A DNA stretch of 48,451 bases from JAWKTM01 sp041399085 (lineage in GTDB: Bacteria > Planctomycetota > Planctomycetia > Pirellulales > Pirellulaceae). Positions 27,497 to 35,867 of this stretch are shown one piece after another; position 1 is the first letter of the stretch; every line of letters starts with the position of its first letter. Location: assembly GCA_041399085.1 (NCBI GenBank), contig JAWKTM010000057.1:1-48451 (forward strand), written 5' to 3'. The position numbers were made by a program, and so were the translations under genes. The notes under the pieces were generated by a model. It ran no database searches. It had not been told where the DNA came from and saw only the letters and a list, made by a program, of their open reading frames with translations.

Positions 27497-29050
27497 TTGG
27501 GGCGGGCGACGATCCTTCTGGGCGGGCTTGTGGTGTGTCTGACGTTGGCGGCCGGTGTGTCGCGAGCGGAAGATGCGCCATCGACCGCTCCGAAGAAACT
27601 TAACCGAACTGAGTGGTCTCTGACGGCAATCATCGATCAGGAACTGGCTCGACAATGGCAGAGCTTGGGAGTCGAACCATCCCCCGTGGCCGACGACGCC
27701 ACCTTCTTGCGGCGCGTGTCGCTGGATTTGATCGGCCGAATTCCCACGGTCGCCGAGGCGCGGGCGTATCTGAACGACCAGTCGCCGAACAAGTCCGGGG
27801 CATTGGTAGACCGCCTGATGGCCTCACCCGAACACGCTCGACACATGGCAGTTTTGTGGCGTCGAGCGTGGATTCCACAAACCGAAACACCGCAGTTCAG
27901 TCGGCTCGCCGATGACTACGAGCGGTGGTTGGCTCGCGAAATTCGCCGCGGAGTTGGCTTCGATCAACTGGTCGCCCAGCAGTTGATGGTTCCGGTCAGC
28001 AAGATGTTGATTCCGGTAGACGCTGACGCATTCCACACGGCATCTCCTGCTTTCCTGGCGGTTGCCGAACTAGAGCCAGTGCAATTGGCGGCCAATGCGG
28101 CTCGGGCATTCTTGGGAGTAAACCTGGATTGTGCCCAATGCCACGATCATCCATTCGCGCATTGGTCGCGCGAGGAGTTTTGGCAGACGGCGGCGTTCTT
28201 CGCACGACCGAAGTTGGAACACGAGTCAGCCTTCCTAAGGATCGCGGTGGGCGACTCGCAACAGATGGTTGCGGCGCGGTTTCCTGGCGGCGGTTCGCCA
28301 ATTTTGCCCCAAAAGTTGGATGTCGAAACAGGCCGGCGACTGCTGGCGGAATGGATCATCGCGCCGGAAAATCCGTTCTTCGCGAGAAACTTGGCAAATC
28401 GATCCTGGGCGATGCTGCTAGGCGCGGGACTGGTCGAGCCACTCGACGACCTGAGCGAAGCGAATTCGCACCCACATGCAACGTTGCTGGATGCGTTAGC
28501 CAAAGAATTGGTTCACGCACGTTTTCAGCTTCGCCCCATCCTGCGAGCGATTGTGCTAAGCCGAGCGTATCAAGGCGAGTCGCGCGCGGTCGATGGAGTG
28601 CGCTATTTGCTCGATTCATCGTTCGCCACAATGCCAATGCGTGGGCTCAGCGGCGATCAGCTCTACGACAGCATTGTCACCGCGGCCGGCCTGCCTGTGA
28701 GAGCCGATTCGCGGCAGCGGCGGCAATTCACCGAGGATTTTCGGATCGACCAAGTGACCGAGGCTCGACGCTCGCTCGTGCAATCGTTGCTGTTGATGAA
28801 CGGGGAGCTAACGGCCGAGGCGACGAACGCCGAACGGGGGCCAACGCTGCAGGCAATTGCCGATGCACCTTTCCTGAATTCCGACGATCAGGTCGAGACA
28901 TTGTATCTCGCGACTCTTACACGGCGACCGTCGGAAACGGAACGCGAGACGGTTCGTCACTATCTCGAACGAATTGAGAATCCACGCGTCGGCTTATCCG
29001 ATCTATTGTGGGCGATGCTAAACAGCGTCGAGTTTAATACCAATCATTAA
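27497..29050 (+). CDS. DUF1549/DUF1553 exported protein
   Basis: A 517-residue protein of the planctomycete cytochrome-associated DUF1549 plus DUF1553 architecture. DUF1549 spans about 40-240 (FLRRVSLDLIGRIPTVAEA, FLGVNLDCAQCHDHPF with C212-x2-C215-H216). DUF1553 spans about 280-510 (NPFFARNLANRSWAMLLGAGLVEPLDDL, LTRRPSETE, LNSVEFNTNH). The frame opens at TTG 27497 with no ribosome site. An ATG at 27472 overlaps the upstream stop as ATGA, and if one G is removed from the GGGG run at about 27498 it gives MRQLRDRTVGRATILL joined to the same signal peptide, so the true start is probably 27472 with a one-base error. Biochemical role not established. Confidence 0.88.
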   Translation: MGRATILLGGLVVCLTLAAGVSRAEDAPSTAPKKLNRTEWSLTAIIDQELARQWQSLGVEPSPVADDATFLRRVSLDLIGRIPTVAEARAYLNDQSPNKSGALVDRLMASPEHARHMAVLWRRAWIPQTETPQFSRLADDYERWLAREIRRGVGFDQLVAQQLMVPVSKMLIPVDADAFHTASPAFLAVAELEPVQLAANAARAFLGVNLDCAQCHDHPFAHWSREEFWQTAAFFARPKLEHESAFLRIAVGDSQQMVAARFPGGGSPILPQKLDVETGRRLLAEWIIAPENPFFARNLANRSWAMLLGAGLVEPLDDLSEANSHPHATLLDALAKELVHARFQLRPILRAIVLSRAYQGESRAVDGVRYLLDSSFATMPMRGLSGDQLYDSIVTAAGLPVRADSRQRRQFTEDFRIDQVTEARRSLVQSLLLMNGELTAEATNAERGPTLQAIADAPFLNSDDQVETLYLATLTRRPSETERETVRHYLERIENPRVGLSDLLWAMLNSVEFNTNH

Positions 29051-29079
29051 CACCGATAAACCGCTCGACTCTCTCATCC

Positions 29080-30015
29080 ATGAAACGCTTCAATCGTCTA
29101 AGACCCGCGCGACGTCTAACACGACGGCATCGCCGCGGGTTCGCACGCGTCGATCTATGTGTGGTAGCCACCATCTTCCTGTTGGCATTCGCCCTGGCTG
29201 CTCCAGCGACCCAGCTTTCGCGCGAGTCGGCACGGCGAGCCACATGTACGGATCACTTGCGGCAAATCGGCTTAGCCTTGAATCAATATGTGGAAACGAC
29301 GCACTATTATCCGGCCGTCATAACACGAATTCCGAAACATCATGGCTGGACACCGTATGCCTTGCCATTTCTCGGACAGCAGACATTGTTCGATCGCTAT
29401 GATTTCTCCGTACACTGGTGCGACCCGGTAAACGCCGATGTGATTAAGACCCCGATCAAGCAATTTGAATGTCCGGCGGCGACGTATCCGAACCGAATGG
29501 CGGTCGGAGAGACTCAGCATCCCTATCAGGGCGCGGTGCTCGACTATTTGGCTACCAATCGCGTTTCGCCCGCGGTTCCCAGCCGTGGCTGGCTGCCGGA
29601 GTCGACCGAAGTGAAAGGCGTTCTCTCGCGCGAAGAATGGTGTCGGACTAGCGACATTTTAGATGGCCAGTCTCACACCACACTGATTGTGGAAGTCGCT
29701 GGGACGCCGGCCAAGTATGTGTTTCGCCAGAAGGAGCCCGAGCCAATGTATCGACAGCGGGGATTCGGTGCGTGGGCAGACGCCGCCCCCTATATTCAAG
29801 GCCACGGCCAGCAGCCAAATGGCCGCGACTGGCCAGGGCCATGCACGATCAATTGCACGAATGACGATGCCATCTATAGCTTTCATCCCGACGGGGCGAA
29901 TTTTCTGTTCGCCGACGGCACGGTTCGTTATATGAGTGACAACCTGGACTTATTCGTGTTGCTGGCGGCGATCACACGCGCCAATGGCGAAGTTATCGAC
30001 CACCAGGACTGGTAG
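29080..30015 (+). CDS. DUF1559 pseudopilin-like protein with altered N-terminus
   Basis: A 311-residue protein in one frame. The core is DUF1559: RRATCTDHLRQIGLALNQY, the central FECPAATY, the DILDGQSHTTLIVEVAG segment and the C-terminal INCTNDDAIYSFHPDGANFLFADGTVRYM block. The prepilin region is altered: GFARVDLCVVATIF has Asp (D25) where type IV pilin-like proteins have Glu at +5, and Ala-Arg replace Thr-Leu. It lies 30 bases after the DUF1549/1553 gene and 20 bases before the EF-hand gene, so all three are probably cotranscribed. It probably sits in the inner membrane with the body outside. Whether it is processed by a prepilin peptidase is doubtful. Confidence 0.88.
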   Translation: MKRFNRLRPARRLTRRHRRGFARVDLCVVATIFLLAFALAAPATQLSRESARRATCTDHLRQIGLALNQYVETTHYYPAVITRIPKHHGWTPYALPFLGQQTLFDRYDFSVHWCDPVNADVIKTPIKQFECPAATYPNRMAVGETQHPYQGAVLDYLATNRVSPAVPSRGWLPESTEVKGVLSREEWCRTSDILDGQSHTTLIVEVAGTPAKYVFRQKEPEPMYRQRGFGAWADAAPYIQGHGQQPNGRDWPGPCTINCTNDDAIYSFHPDGANFLFADGTVRYMSDNLDLFVLLAAITRANGEVIDHQDW

Positions 30016-30035
30016 ATCACGGGCTATGTGAGGCT

Positions 30036-31547
30036 ATGAGAGTCTTTACTTGGAACGGTCACGCGTGCCTACCGTGCGCCCTCATGCTGGCTCTTGTGGT
30101 GGGCATTTCCAGTCACCGTTCGGCTCGCGCCGAGGATGTCTCGACCGGCATTCGCTTTCTCTCTCATGACGAGCACGGGGCGTCCTGTCGCCTATCGGTG
30201 GTCGCTTCGATCGATGAAGTCAATCAAGCCGCATGCTGGCAGAACGCGTTGGCAGGGTTGTTCGCCTATTATGACCGCGACGCCGACGGCCAGTTAAGTG
30301 AGGCCGAAGCAGTTCGGTTGCCGTCGTCATTTGCCCTGCGGCAAATCGTTTGGAATCCGCTTTCGCCGGTGGCTGGCCGATTGCGTCATTCGGAACGAAT
30401 GGACACGAACGGCGACGGGACGATTGGCTTGTCGGAGATGATCGAGTTCTACCAAAACGCGGAGGTGGATGGGCTCACGATTGGCGTCGGTGCGAACGAA
30501 CACGCCAAGTTGTTGGATTCGGCGCTAACTGCGGCATTTACGGACGTCGAACCGATATCGCTCGCACGACTAGAACGGCGGATGAACGAATTGGATGTGA
30601 ATCGCGACGAACTGCTCTCGCCGGTCGAATTGCAGCAAAGCGTCGGCTATCCAGGCTCGACGTGCTCGCTACGTTGGCCGCGAACGCTGGACGAGAACTC
30701 GTTGCCCGAGTTGATCCGCTCGCTGCCGTTGCGGATCGTCTCGGCCAACCACGAGAACGATGGTTTGGCGGGGTTTGATTCTCAGATCATCGAGGCACGT
30801 TTTTCGACGAGTAACTTGTCAACGGACAACCACGAGAATGCGGTTCCGGACAGTCAAACGGCAGCCGAAGCGAATGATTTCGCCGTACGCTGCTTCGTTG
30901 ACCAGCCGGGATTGTGGATTGGCGTGCGAGTCGACTCGGGGACAATGGCAAGTGAAATCGCGGCGGCCGAAGCTCGGATTCGGTCGGCGTTCGATGAACA
31001 CGACGCGGATCGTAACGGCAGTTTGACAATCGACGAGTCCGAGCCGAACAACGCCTCGCTCGTACGCGGACTATTCGAATTGGCCGATCGCAACGACAAC
31101 CGCGCGGTGGATCGCCGGGAGTTGGCGGCTTGGCTGTCCGTCCAACGGCGTCTGGCGGAGTCGCAAATCACCGTTAGCGTGCTGGACCTGCGAAGCGAAT
31201 GGTTCGCCGCGCTGGATGCGAACTTTGACGGCGCGCTGTCCCTGCGCGAATTGCGGGGACTATGTGATGAGCCACTCGCCAGACAAACCGCAGGCAAGCC
31301 AACCATCGGCAAGCCAACCGCGGACCGCACACCTCCGCGCCGCCGACTGTTGATCGTCATCAGCCACGGCCACCCGCGCGATCTGTTGGCCACTCGAACC
31401 GCCACCGGCCCAACCTGGTTTCAAGCTCTCGACCGCAACCAAGACCGCGACGTATCGCGCCAAGAATTCATCGGTCCAGCCGCCGCATTCGATCGCTATG
31501 ACGCGGACAGCGACGGGCTAATATCCGCTTCGGAAGCATCGCGCTAA
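30036..31547 (+). CDS. Exported multi-EF-hand calcium-binding protein
   Basis: A 503-residue protein with a signal peptide (residues 1-32, ALMLALVVGISSH ... ARAED). Eight EF-hand-like loops begin near D80, D123, D187, D323, D351, D394, D466 and D489. DRDADGQLSEAE, DTNGDGTIGLSE, DADRNGSLTIDE, DANFDGALSLRE and DADSDGLISASE look calcium-competent, while DVNRDELLSPVE, DRNDNRAVDRRE and DRNQDRDVSRQE lack the usual Gly. A short tandem KPT(I/A)GKPT linker lies near 420. It is the last gene of the DUF1549/DUF1559 row. Multi-EF-hand proteins are expanded in planctomycetes. The role, perhaps adhesion or sensing at the cell surface, is inferred. Confidence 0.88.
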   Translation: MRVFTWNGHACLPCALMLALVVGISSHRSARAEDVSTGIRFLSHDEHGASCRLSVVASIDEVNQAACWQNALAGLFAYYDRDADGQLSEAEAVRLPSSFALRQIVWNPLSPVAGRLRHSERMDTNGDGTIGLSEMIEFYQNAEVDGLTIGVGANEHAKLLDSALTAAFTDVEPISLARLERRMNELDVNRDELLSPVELQQSVGYPGSTCSLRWPRTLDENSLPELIRSLPLRIVSANHENDGLAGFDSQIIEARFSTSNLSTDNHENAVPDSQTAAEANDFAVRCFVDQPGLWIGVRVDSGTMASEIAAAEARIRSAFDEHDADRNGSLTIDESEPNNASLVRGLFELADRNDNRAVDRRELAAWLSVQRRLAESQITVSVLDLRSEWFAALDANFDGALSLRELRGLCDEPLARQTAGKPTIGKPTADRTPPRRRLLIVISHGHPRDLLATRTATGPTWFQALDRNQDRDVSRQEFIGPAAAFDRYDADSDGLISASEASR

Positions 31548-32791
31548 TCGCCAACCACCCAGAGCTGGCTTTTTGCAGCGTGAAGCCGACAAAACCGTGT
31601 GGTCGGCCGAACCAATCAATATCCTATATTCCGCTTTCGGGCGAATACCTATTTCACACACATAACCGCGCGGACAACGCCCAGTGCCTGTTAGTAGAGG
31701 CCACCGTGGACCCTATTTAATGCGACACTCCCGAACCAATCGTGTCATGTGCTTGGAAGTTCGCCGCAACCAGGGCTACACGCGCAATGGGCCGCCTCAA
31801 TCGGGTAATGCGCACTGAGCGAACGGTGTGGTTGAACAATCAGCACGACTGACAATGTGTGATTGCCTGTAACCGACCCTCACAATTTCAAACAGCGGCT
31901 CTTTACGTCTTGGCGTCTTTACGCCAACATTGGGGGGCGTGCAAAGTCGCTAAGACGCAAGGGAGACGTAAGAGGCGTTTGAGTGGCCTGCATGGCGAGT
32001 CGGAACCGGCGTTGTGTGGGGGCGATTTCGTGTTGGTTTGTAATCGACTGCTGTTTTAGCAGTTTGGGAATCGCGGAATTTGCCTCGGGCCAGCGGGTCT
32101 GGGTGTGTGGCTTATGGCCGGGAACTTGATAGACGCCAGGTTAGCGGATGCCGATCGCCAGGAAGTTCTGCGTTGAACCAATTGAATGAAATGGTCAACG
32201 ACACGTTCCATGCCGCGGGCGGCTAGGCTTACAATGAGACTCGGCGGGTGTATCAGTTCGCCAAGTCAGCTCCGTCCGAGTTCGGGTTGGTTCCACTGGT
32301 GAGCGGATTGGAGCTATGCGCTCGGGACTCGACCGCCGGCAGCAACTCGGCGGCCGGTGCCGAATCACATTCCGGCGACAACCATGACAACCAGCAAGGG
32401 CGGGGTGGCAAGCTCCGCATTTTTTCCTGCGCCGACACCTCGATTCGCAGGCGGAGGATAAGCGGAACCGATGCGTTCGACCTGGCCGGACAGGTCTGGA
32501 CCCTCGTGCGACAGGTTTTCCACCACATGTTCATGAATGATTCGGGAGGCTCGCGTTGGTTAGCGTCCACATTGGCTTCAGCGGACATGAGCGCGGGGCG
32601 TTGCCCACGCGGTTAAACGATGGACGCGAAGACGCCTGCTAAAGTGCTTACGATGCCGGACGACTCAGCAGTTGAGTCTTACCGCGCGCTCGGGCGGTTA
32701 GAGGCGATGTTTTTACCGCGACGCCGGTTTTGGGAATCGCAATTGCCCTGCGATTTTCCAGCGGGCGTCGCCGATGCGAAAGGTGTGGGTG
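31548..32791. other. Long gap without a recognisable gene
   Basis: About 1.2 kb after the EF-hand gene. The open frames are short and have no family signature. Small hairpins are present: TTGGCGT/ACGCCAA (31910-31916 with 31921-31927) and ACTGCT/AGCAGT with a GTTTT loop (32047-32063). A T5 run at 31570-31574 follows a weak stem just after the EF-hand stop and might end that operon. No tRNA or repeat array is seen. Confidence 0.5.
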
Positions 32792-33827
32792 ATGCGAAAC
32801 TGGATGGCTTGGATGATCGTGGGAGGCGTGTGGGTAATGGCAACGGCAGCGGCGAGGGCCGACGGGACGGCGGCGGACGGGCGGTTTGCGATCGCGATTC
32901 ATGGTGGCACGGGGCGCGATCCGGCGGAGATTCCCGCCGAGGTGCGCGAGCAGTACGAGCGGTCGTTGCAGGCGGCGCTGCGGTTGGGACGCGATGCTTT
33001 GGCCGACGGGAAGAGCAGTCTGGAGACGGTCGAGTTGGTTGTGCGGCGGTTGGAGGACGATCCGATCTTCAATGCCGGCAAGGGCGCGGTGCTTAATAGC
33101 CAAGGGACGCATGAGTTGGACGCGTCGATCATGGACGGCCGTGACAAGTCGTGCGGGGCGGTGGCCGGTGTGACGACCGTGAAGAACCCGATCACGCTGG
33201 CTCGATTGGTGATGACGCGCACGCCGCACGTGTTGCTGGCCGGCCGTGGAGCGGAAGCGTTCGCGGCCGAACAGCAGGTCGAGTTGGTCGAGAACAAATA
33301 TTTCTGGACGGAGAAGGCGGCGAAGTCTTGGGAGTCGAAGCGACGCCAGCAGGGACAGCCGACGGGCGGGCAGTCTTCCACGCCTTCGTTTAAGGAGACA
33401 TCGTTCAAAGACACGCAATTCCAGGGGACCGTTGGCTGCGTGGCTTTGGACCGGCAGGGGAATCTAGCGGCCGCCACTTCGACCGGCGGGCTGACGAACA
33501 AGAAGTTCGGTCGAGTCGGCGATTCGCCGATCATCGGCGGGGACTTATGCCGACAATGCCACATGCGCGGTCTCTTGCACGGGGATCGGCGAGCATTTCA
33601 TTCGCCACTCGGTGGCTCACTCGATCAGCGCGCGAATTGCACTGGCCCAGCAGTCGTTGGACGAAGCGGTCCGGCTGGTGATCCATCAAACCTTACGACC
33701 CGGCGACGGCGGCATCATCACCGTCGGGCGCGACGGCCAAATCGCCATCGACTTCAACACGGGCGGCATGGCTCACGGCTCGGCCGATTCCACGGGCCGG
33801 TTTCAAGTCGGTTTGGGGCGGGAGTGA
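32792..33827 (+). pseudogene. Exported isoaspartyl peptidase / L-asparaginase (Ntn family), frameshifted
   Basis: The start at ATG 32792 has AAGG upstream and gives a signal peptide (MRNWMAWMIVGG ... ARADG). The alpha part has AIAIHGGTG, FNAGKGAVLN and LDASIMDG. The catalytic Thr is T213 in the autocleavage motif QGTVGCV, followed by TSTGGLTNKKFGRVGDSPIIG. At about 33540 the frame changes: the family continuation GTYADNATCAVSCTG and the end (GGIITVGRDGQIAIDFN to 33827) lie one frame on. Either an extra G in the GGGG run or a lost GC pair explains it. Without repair the beta subunit is destroyed. Repaired, it would cleave beta-aspartyl peptides outside the cytoplasm. Its 3' end overlaps the radical SAM gene on the other strand. 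Confidence 0.85.
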
Positions 33828-34835
33828 ATTGGTAGCGTCCACCAATCGTCCTTGCCAAGTGTTGCGGCGGGCGAATTCGGCGTCGATGGCGGAGCGGACG
33901 GCTGGTTTGTCGAGACACCAGCTTGGGCCGACGAAGTAGTCGGGCGGCGCGTCGCCGCTGACTCGTTCCACAATCACGTGCGGCGGCGTGAGTTCGAGGA
34001 ATTCCACGACCGCGCGGACATAGGCGTCGCGGCCGATCAGCTCGACCTCGCCCGCCGCGACCTGTTCGGCCAGCGGCGTCCGTTTCACGGCATAGAGATT
34101 GTGCAGCTTGACCGAATCGACGCCGATCCGAGCCAGCTCGCGAGCGGTCGCCAACATGTCCTCGTGCGACTCGCCGGGCAGGCCCAGGATCACGTGAGCA
34201 CAGATCTCGAAACCTCGCTGTCGGCTTCGCTGCATCGCGTCAACGAACGACGCGTGATCGTGGCCGCGGTTCATCCATTCCAGCGACCGGTCGTGCATGG
34301 TTTGCATTCCGTATTCGACCGACAGATACGTTCGCTCGGCCATTTCCTGGAGCAGGTCCAACACCGGGTCGGGCACGCAATCGGGACGCGTGCCGATCGC
34401 CAGACCGACGACTTGCGGATGATCGAGCGCCTGTTCGTACAACGGCCGCAGGCGTTCGACCGGGGCGTAGGTGTTGGTCGCGGGTTGGAAATACGCCATG
34501 AAATGGTCGCAGACGTAGCGGCGTTTCAACCGGCGGATGCCTTCGTCGATCTGGCCGGCAATGTTCGTGCGCGGCAAGCGGCGACTGGGGCTGAAGCTGC
34601 GATTGTCGCAAAACGTACAGCCGCCGATCGCCACGGTTCCGTCGACATTGGGGCAAGTGAATCCGGCATCGATGCTGACTTTCTGCACGCGATAGCCGAA
34701 TCGTTGACGCAGAAAGTAGTTGTACGCAAAGTACCGCAGCCCGGCCCTTCGCCAAGCGGGCAGCGACGTCGGTCCGAGGTTTTCCTCGGCGCCGTCGGCC
34801 GCGCGTGAATTAGTTGACGAAGCAGTGGTAGTCAC
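33693..34835 (-). CDS. Radical SAM protein, YhcC / TIGR01212 family
   Basis: A 380-residue protein. The radical SAM cluster cysteines are at C61, C73 and C76 (GFTCPNVDGTVAIGGCTFC), in the spacing typical of the YhcC family; VGLAIGTRPDC, LSVEYGMQT and HVILGLPGE are family landmarks. It should bind a 4Fe-4S cluster and S-adenosylmethionine in the cytoplasm. The reaction is not known for this family. The C-terminal ~45 residues lie antisense to the end of the asparaginase gene and look unlike the family, so they may be a read-through extension. It is divergent from the FHA gene, with 125 bases between. Confidence 0.9.
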   Translation of the reverse strand: MTTTASSTNSRAADGAEENLGPTSLPAWRRAGLRYFAYNYFLRQRFGYRVQKVSIDAGFTCPNVDGTVAIGGCTFCDNRSFSPSRRLPRTNIAGQIDEGIRRLKRRYVCDHFMAYFQPATNTYAPVERLRPLYEQALDHPQVVGLAIGTRPDCVPDPVLDLLQEMAERTYLSVEYGMQTMHDRSLEWMNRGHDHASFVDAMQRSRQRGFEICAHVILGLPGESHEDMLATARELARIGVDSVKLHNLYAVKRTPLAEQVAAGEVELIGRDAYVRAVVEFLELTPPHVIVERVSGDAPPDYFVGPSWCLDKPAVRSAIDAEFARRNTWQGRLVDATNSLPPQTDLKPARGIGRAVSHAARVEVDGDLAVAPDGDDAAVAGS

Positions 34836-34960
34836 CTAAATTGATCCTACAAGTGCCGGTGGGGTTTTCGGCGTAATCTTAACATTCCATTTCAAGTTGG
34901 CGGGACCGAGAAGAGCATCCTACGGCACTCTCCCGCCGTACTCAAGGAACCGGTTCAACC

Positions 34961-35422
34961 ATGAGCAAAGGTCTGCTAGTTCCGCTGGGCGGCGGTGATA
35001 ACATCCCGCTGCTAAAGGATCGTTTGTTGGTCGGTCGTCGCGAAAGCTGCGATATCATTTTGCGATTCGCGAACGTGTCGGCTCATCATTGCCAGTTGTC
35101 ATTGGAAAACGGCTATTGGTTCGTCAAGGACATGAACAGCCGCAATGGCACGAAGGTGAACGGCTTGCGAATCACGCGCAAGCGAATCGATCCGGGCGAT
35201 ACGTTGGCGATCGCCAAGCATCAGTACGAGATGCAGTATTCGCCGGTCGAGTTAGGCGCCAGCGGCCCGCCGCCCGCCGATGACGAAGTGGTCAGCGAAA
35301 TCCTGAAGCAGTCGCTGCTAGGCCGAGCCGGCTTGGAACGCCGCGACGAGAAGGAACCGAGCCGCTACAACATCCTGGACAACCGCGCCGGCCAGATCAA
35401 GGATCGCAACAAGCCGGTGTAG
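34961..35422 (+). CDS. FHA-domain protein
   Basis: A 153-residue protein with an AAGGA ribosome site. Residues about 8-95 form a forkhead-associated domain: LLVGRRESCDIIL, SAHHCQLSLENG and DMNSRNGTKVNG hold the conserved Gly-Arg, Ser/His and Asn-Gly-Thr residues that bind phosphothreonine. The C-terminal ~55 residues are charged and probably disordered. It is cytoplasmic and likely binds a Ser/Thr-phosphorylated protein; planctomycetes have many such kinases. No kinase gene is adjacent. The next gene starts 2 bases after its stop. Confidence 0.92.
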   Translation: MSKGLLVPLGGGDNIPLLKDRLLVGRRESCDIILRFANVSAHHCQLSLENGYWFVKDMNSRNGTKVNGLRITRKRIDPGDTLAIAKHQYEMQYSPVELGASGPPPADDEVVSEILKQSLLGRAGLERRDEKEPSRYNILDNRAGQIKDRNKPV

Positions 35423-35423
35423 C

Positions 35424-35864
35424 GTGCGAATCGACCTAGCGCTGACCTCGAACTACCCATGCGTGCTCCGCGAAGAAAACGGCCACAGCCTCGCACTATT
35501 CAACCTCCGCCCGCAGGTATCGACGTGGCAGCGCTGGCGCGACAAGTTACGTATAGGCAGCCCTGAACACAAGTCGGGGCCATCGTTCGCAGGTGTACCG
35601 CGTCCCCGAGCCGACGCATCGATTTGCGATACATCGTTGAATGGGCGTTTGGTTGAGATACAACGATGGCTATCGCACGCCGTTGAAGTCCAGTGTTTCG
35701 GACCACCGTGGGAAGACGGCTTCCCGAGATATGTTTGGTGTCTGGTTGACGGTGTGGTTTATGAAGCGAGACTGGTGAATCGTGGCTTGGGGCAGTACAA
35801 AGGATGGCAACTTGACTCAACCGAATGGCCCGTTGGAATCGAACGACTCAATTGGGATCTGTAA
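35424..35864 (+). CDS. Uncharacterised protein coupled to the IrrE-like gene
   Basis: A 146-residue protein beginning at GTG 35424, directly after the FHA stop, without a strong ribosome site; translational coupling is likely. I recognise no family. The last third is rich in aromatic residues (FGPPWEDGFPRYVWCLVDG, GWQLDSTEWPVG) and looks beta-rich. There is no signal peptide or membrane segment. The downstream gene begins 3 bases after its stop, so the two form a tight pair. It may be the partner of the IrrE-like protein (inference). Confidence 0.65.
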   Translation: MRIDLALTSNYPCVLREENGHSLALFNLRPQVSTWQRWRDKLRIGSPEHKSGPSFAGVPRPRADASICDTSLNGRLVEIQRWLSHAVEVQCFGPPWEDGFPRYVWCLVDGVVYEARLVNRGLGQYKGWQLDSTEWPVGIERLNWDL

Positions 35865-35867
35865 TCG

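Noticed and set aside
32620..33096. 158-codon plus-strand frame rich in Gly/Arg/Asp
   Set aside because: It overlaps the peptidase gene in another frame, has a repetitive composition and no signature.
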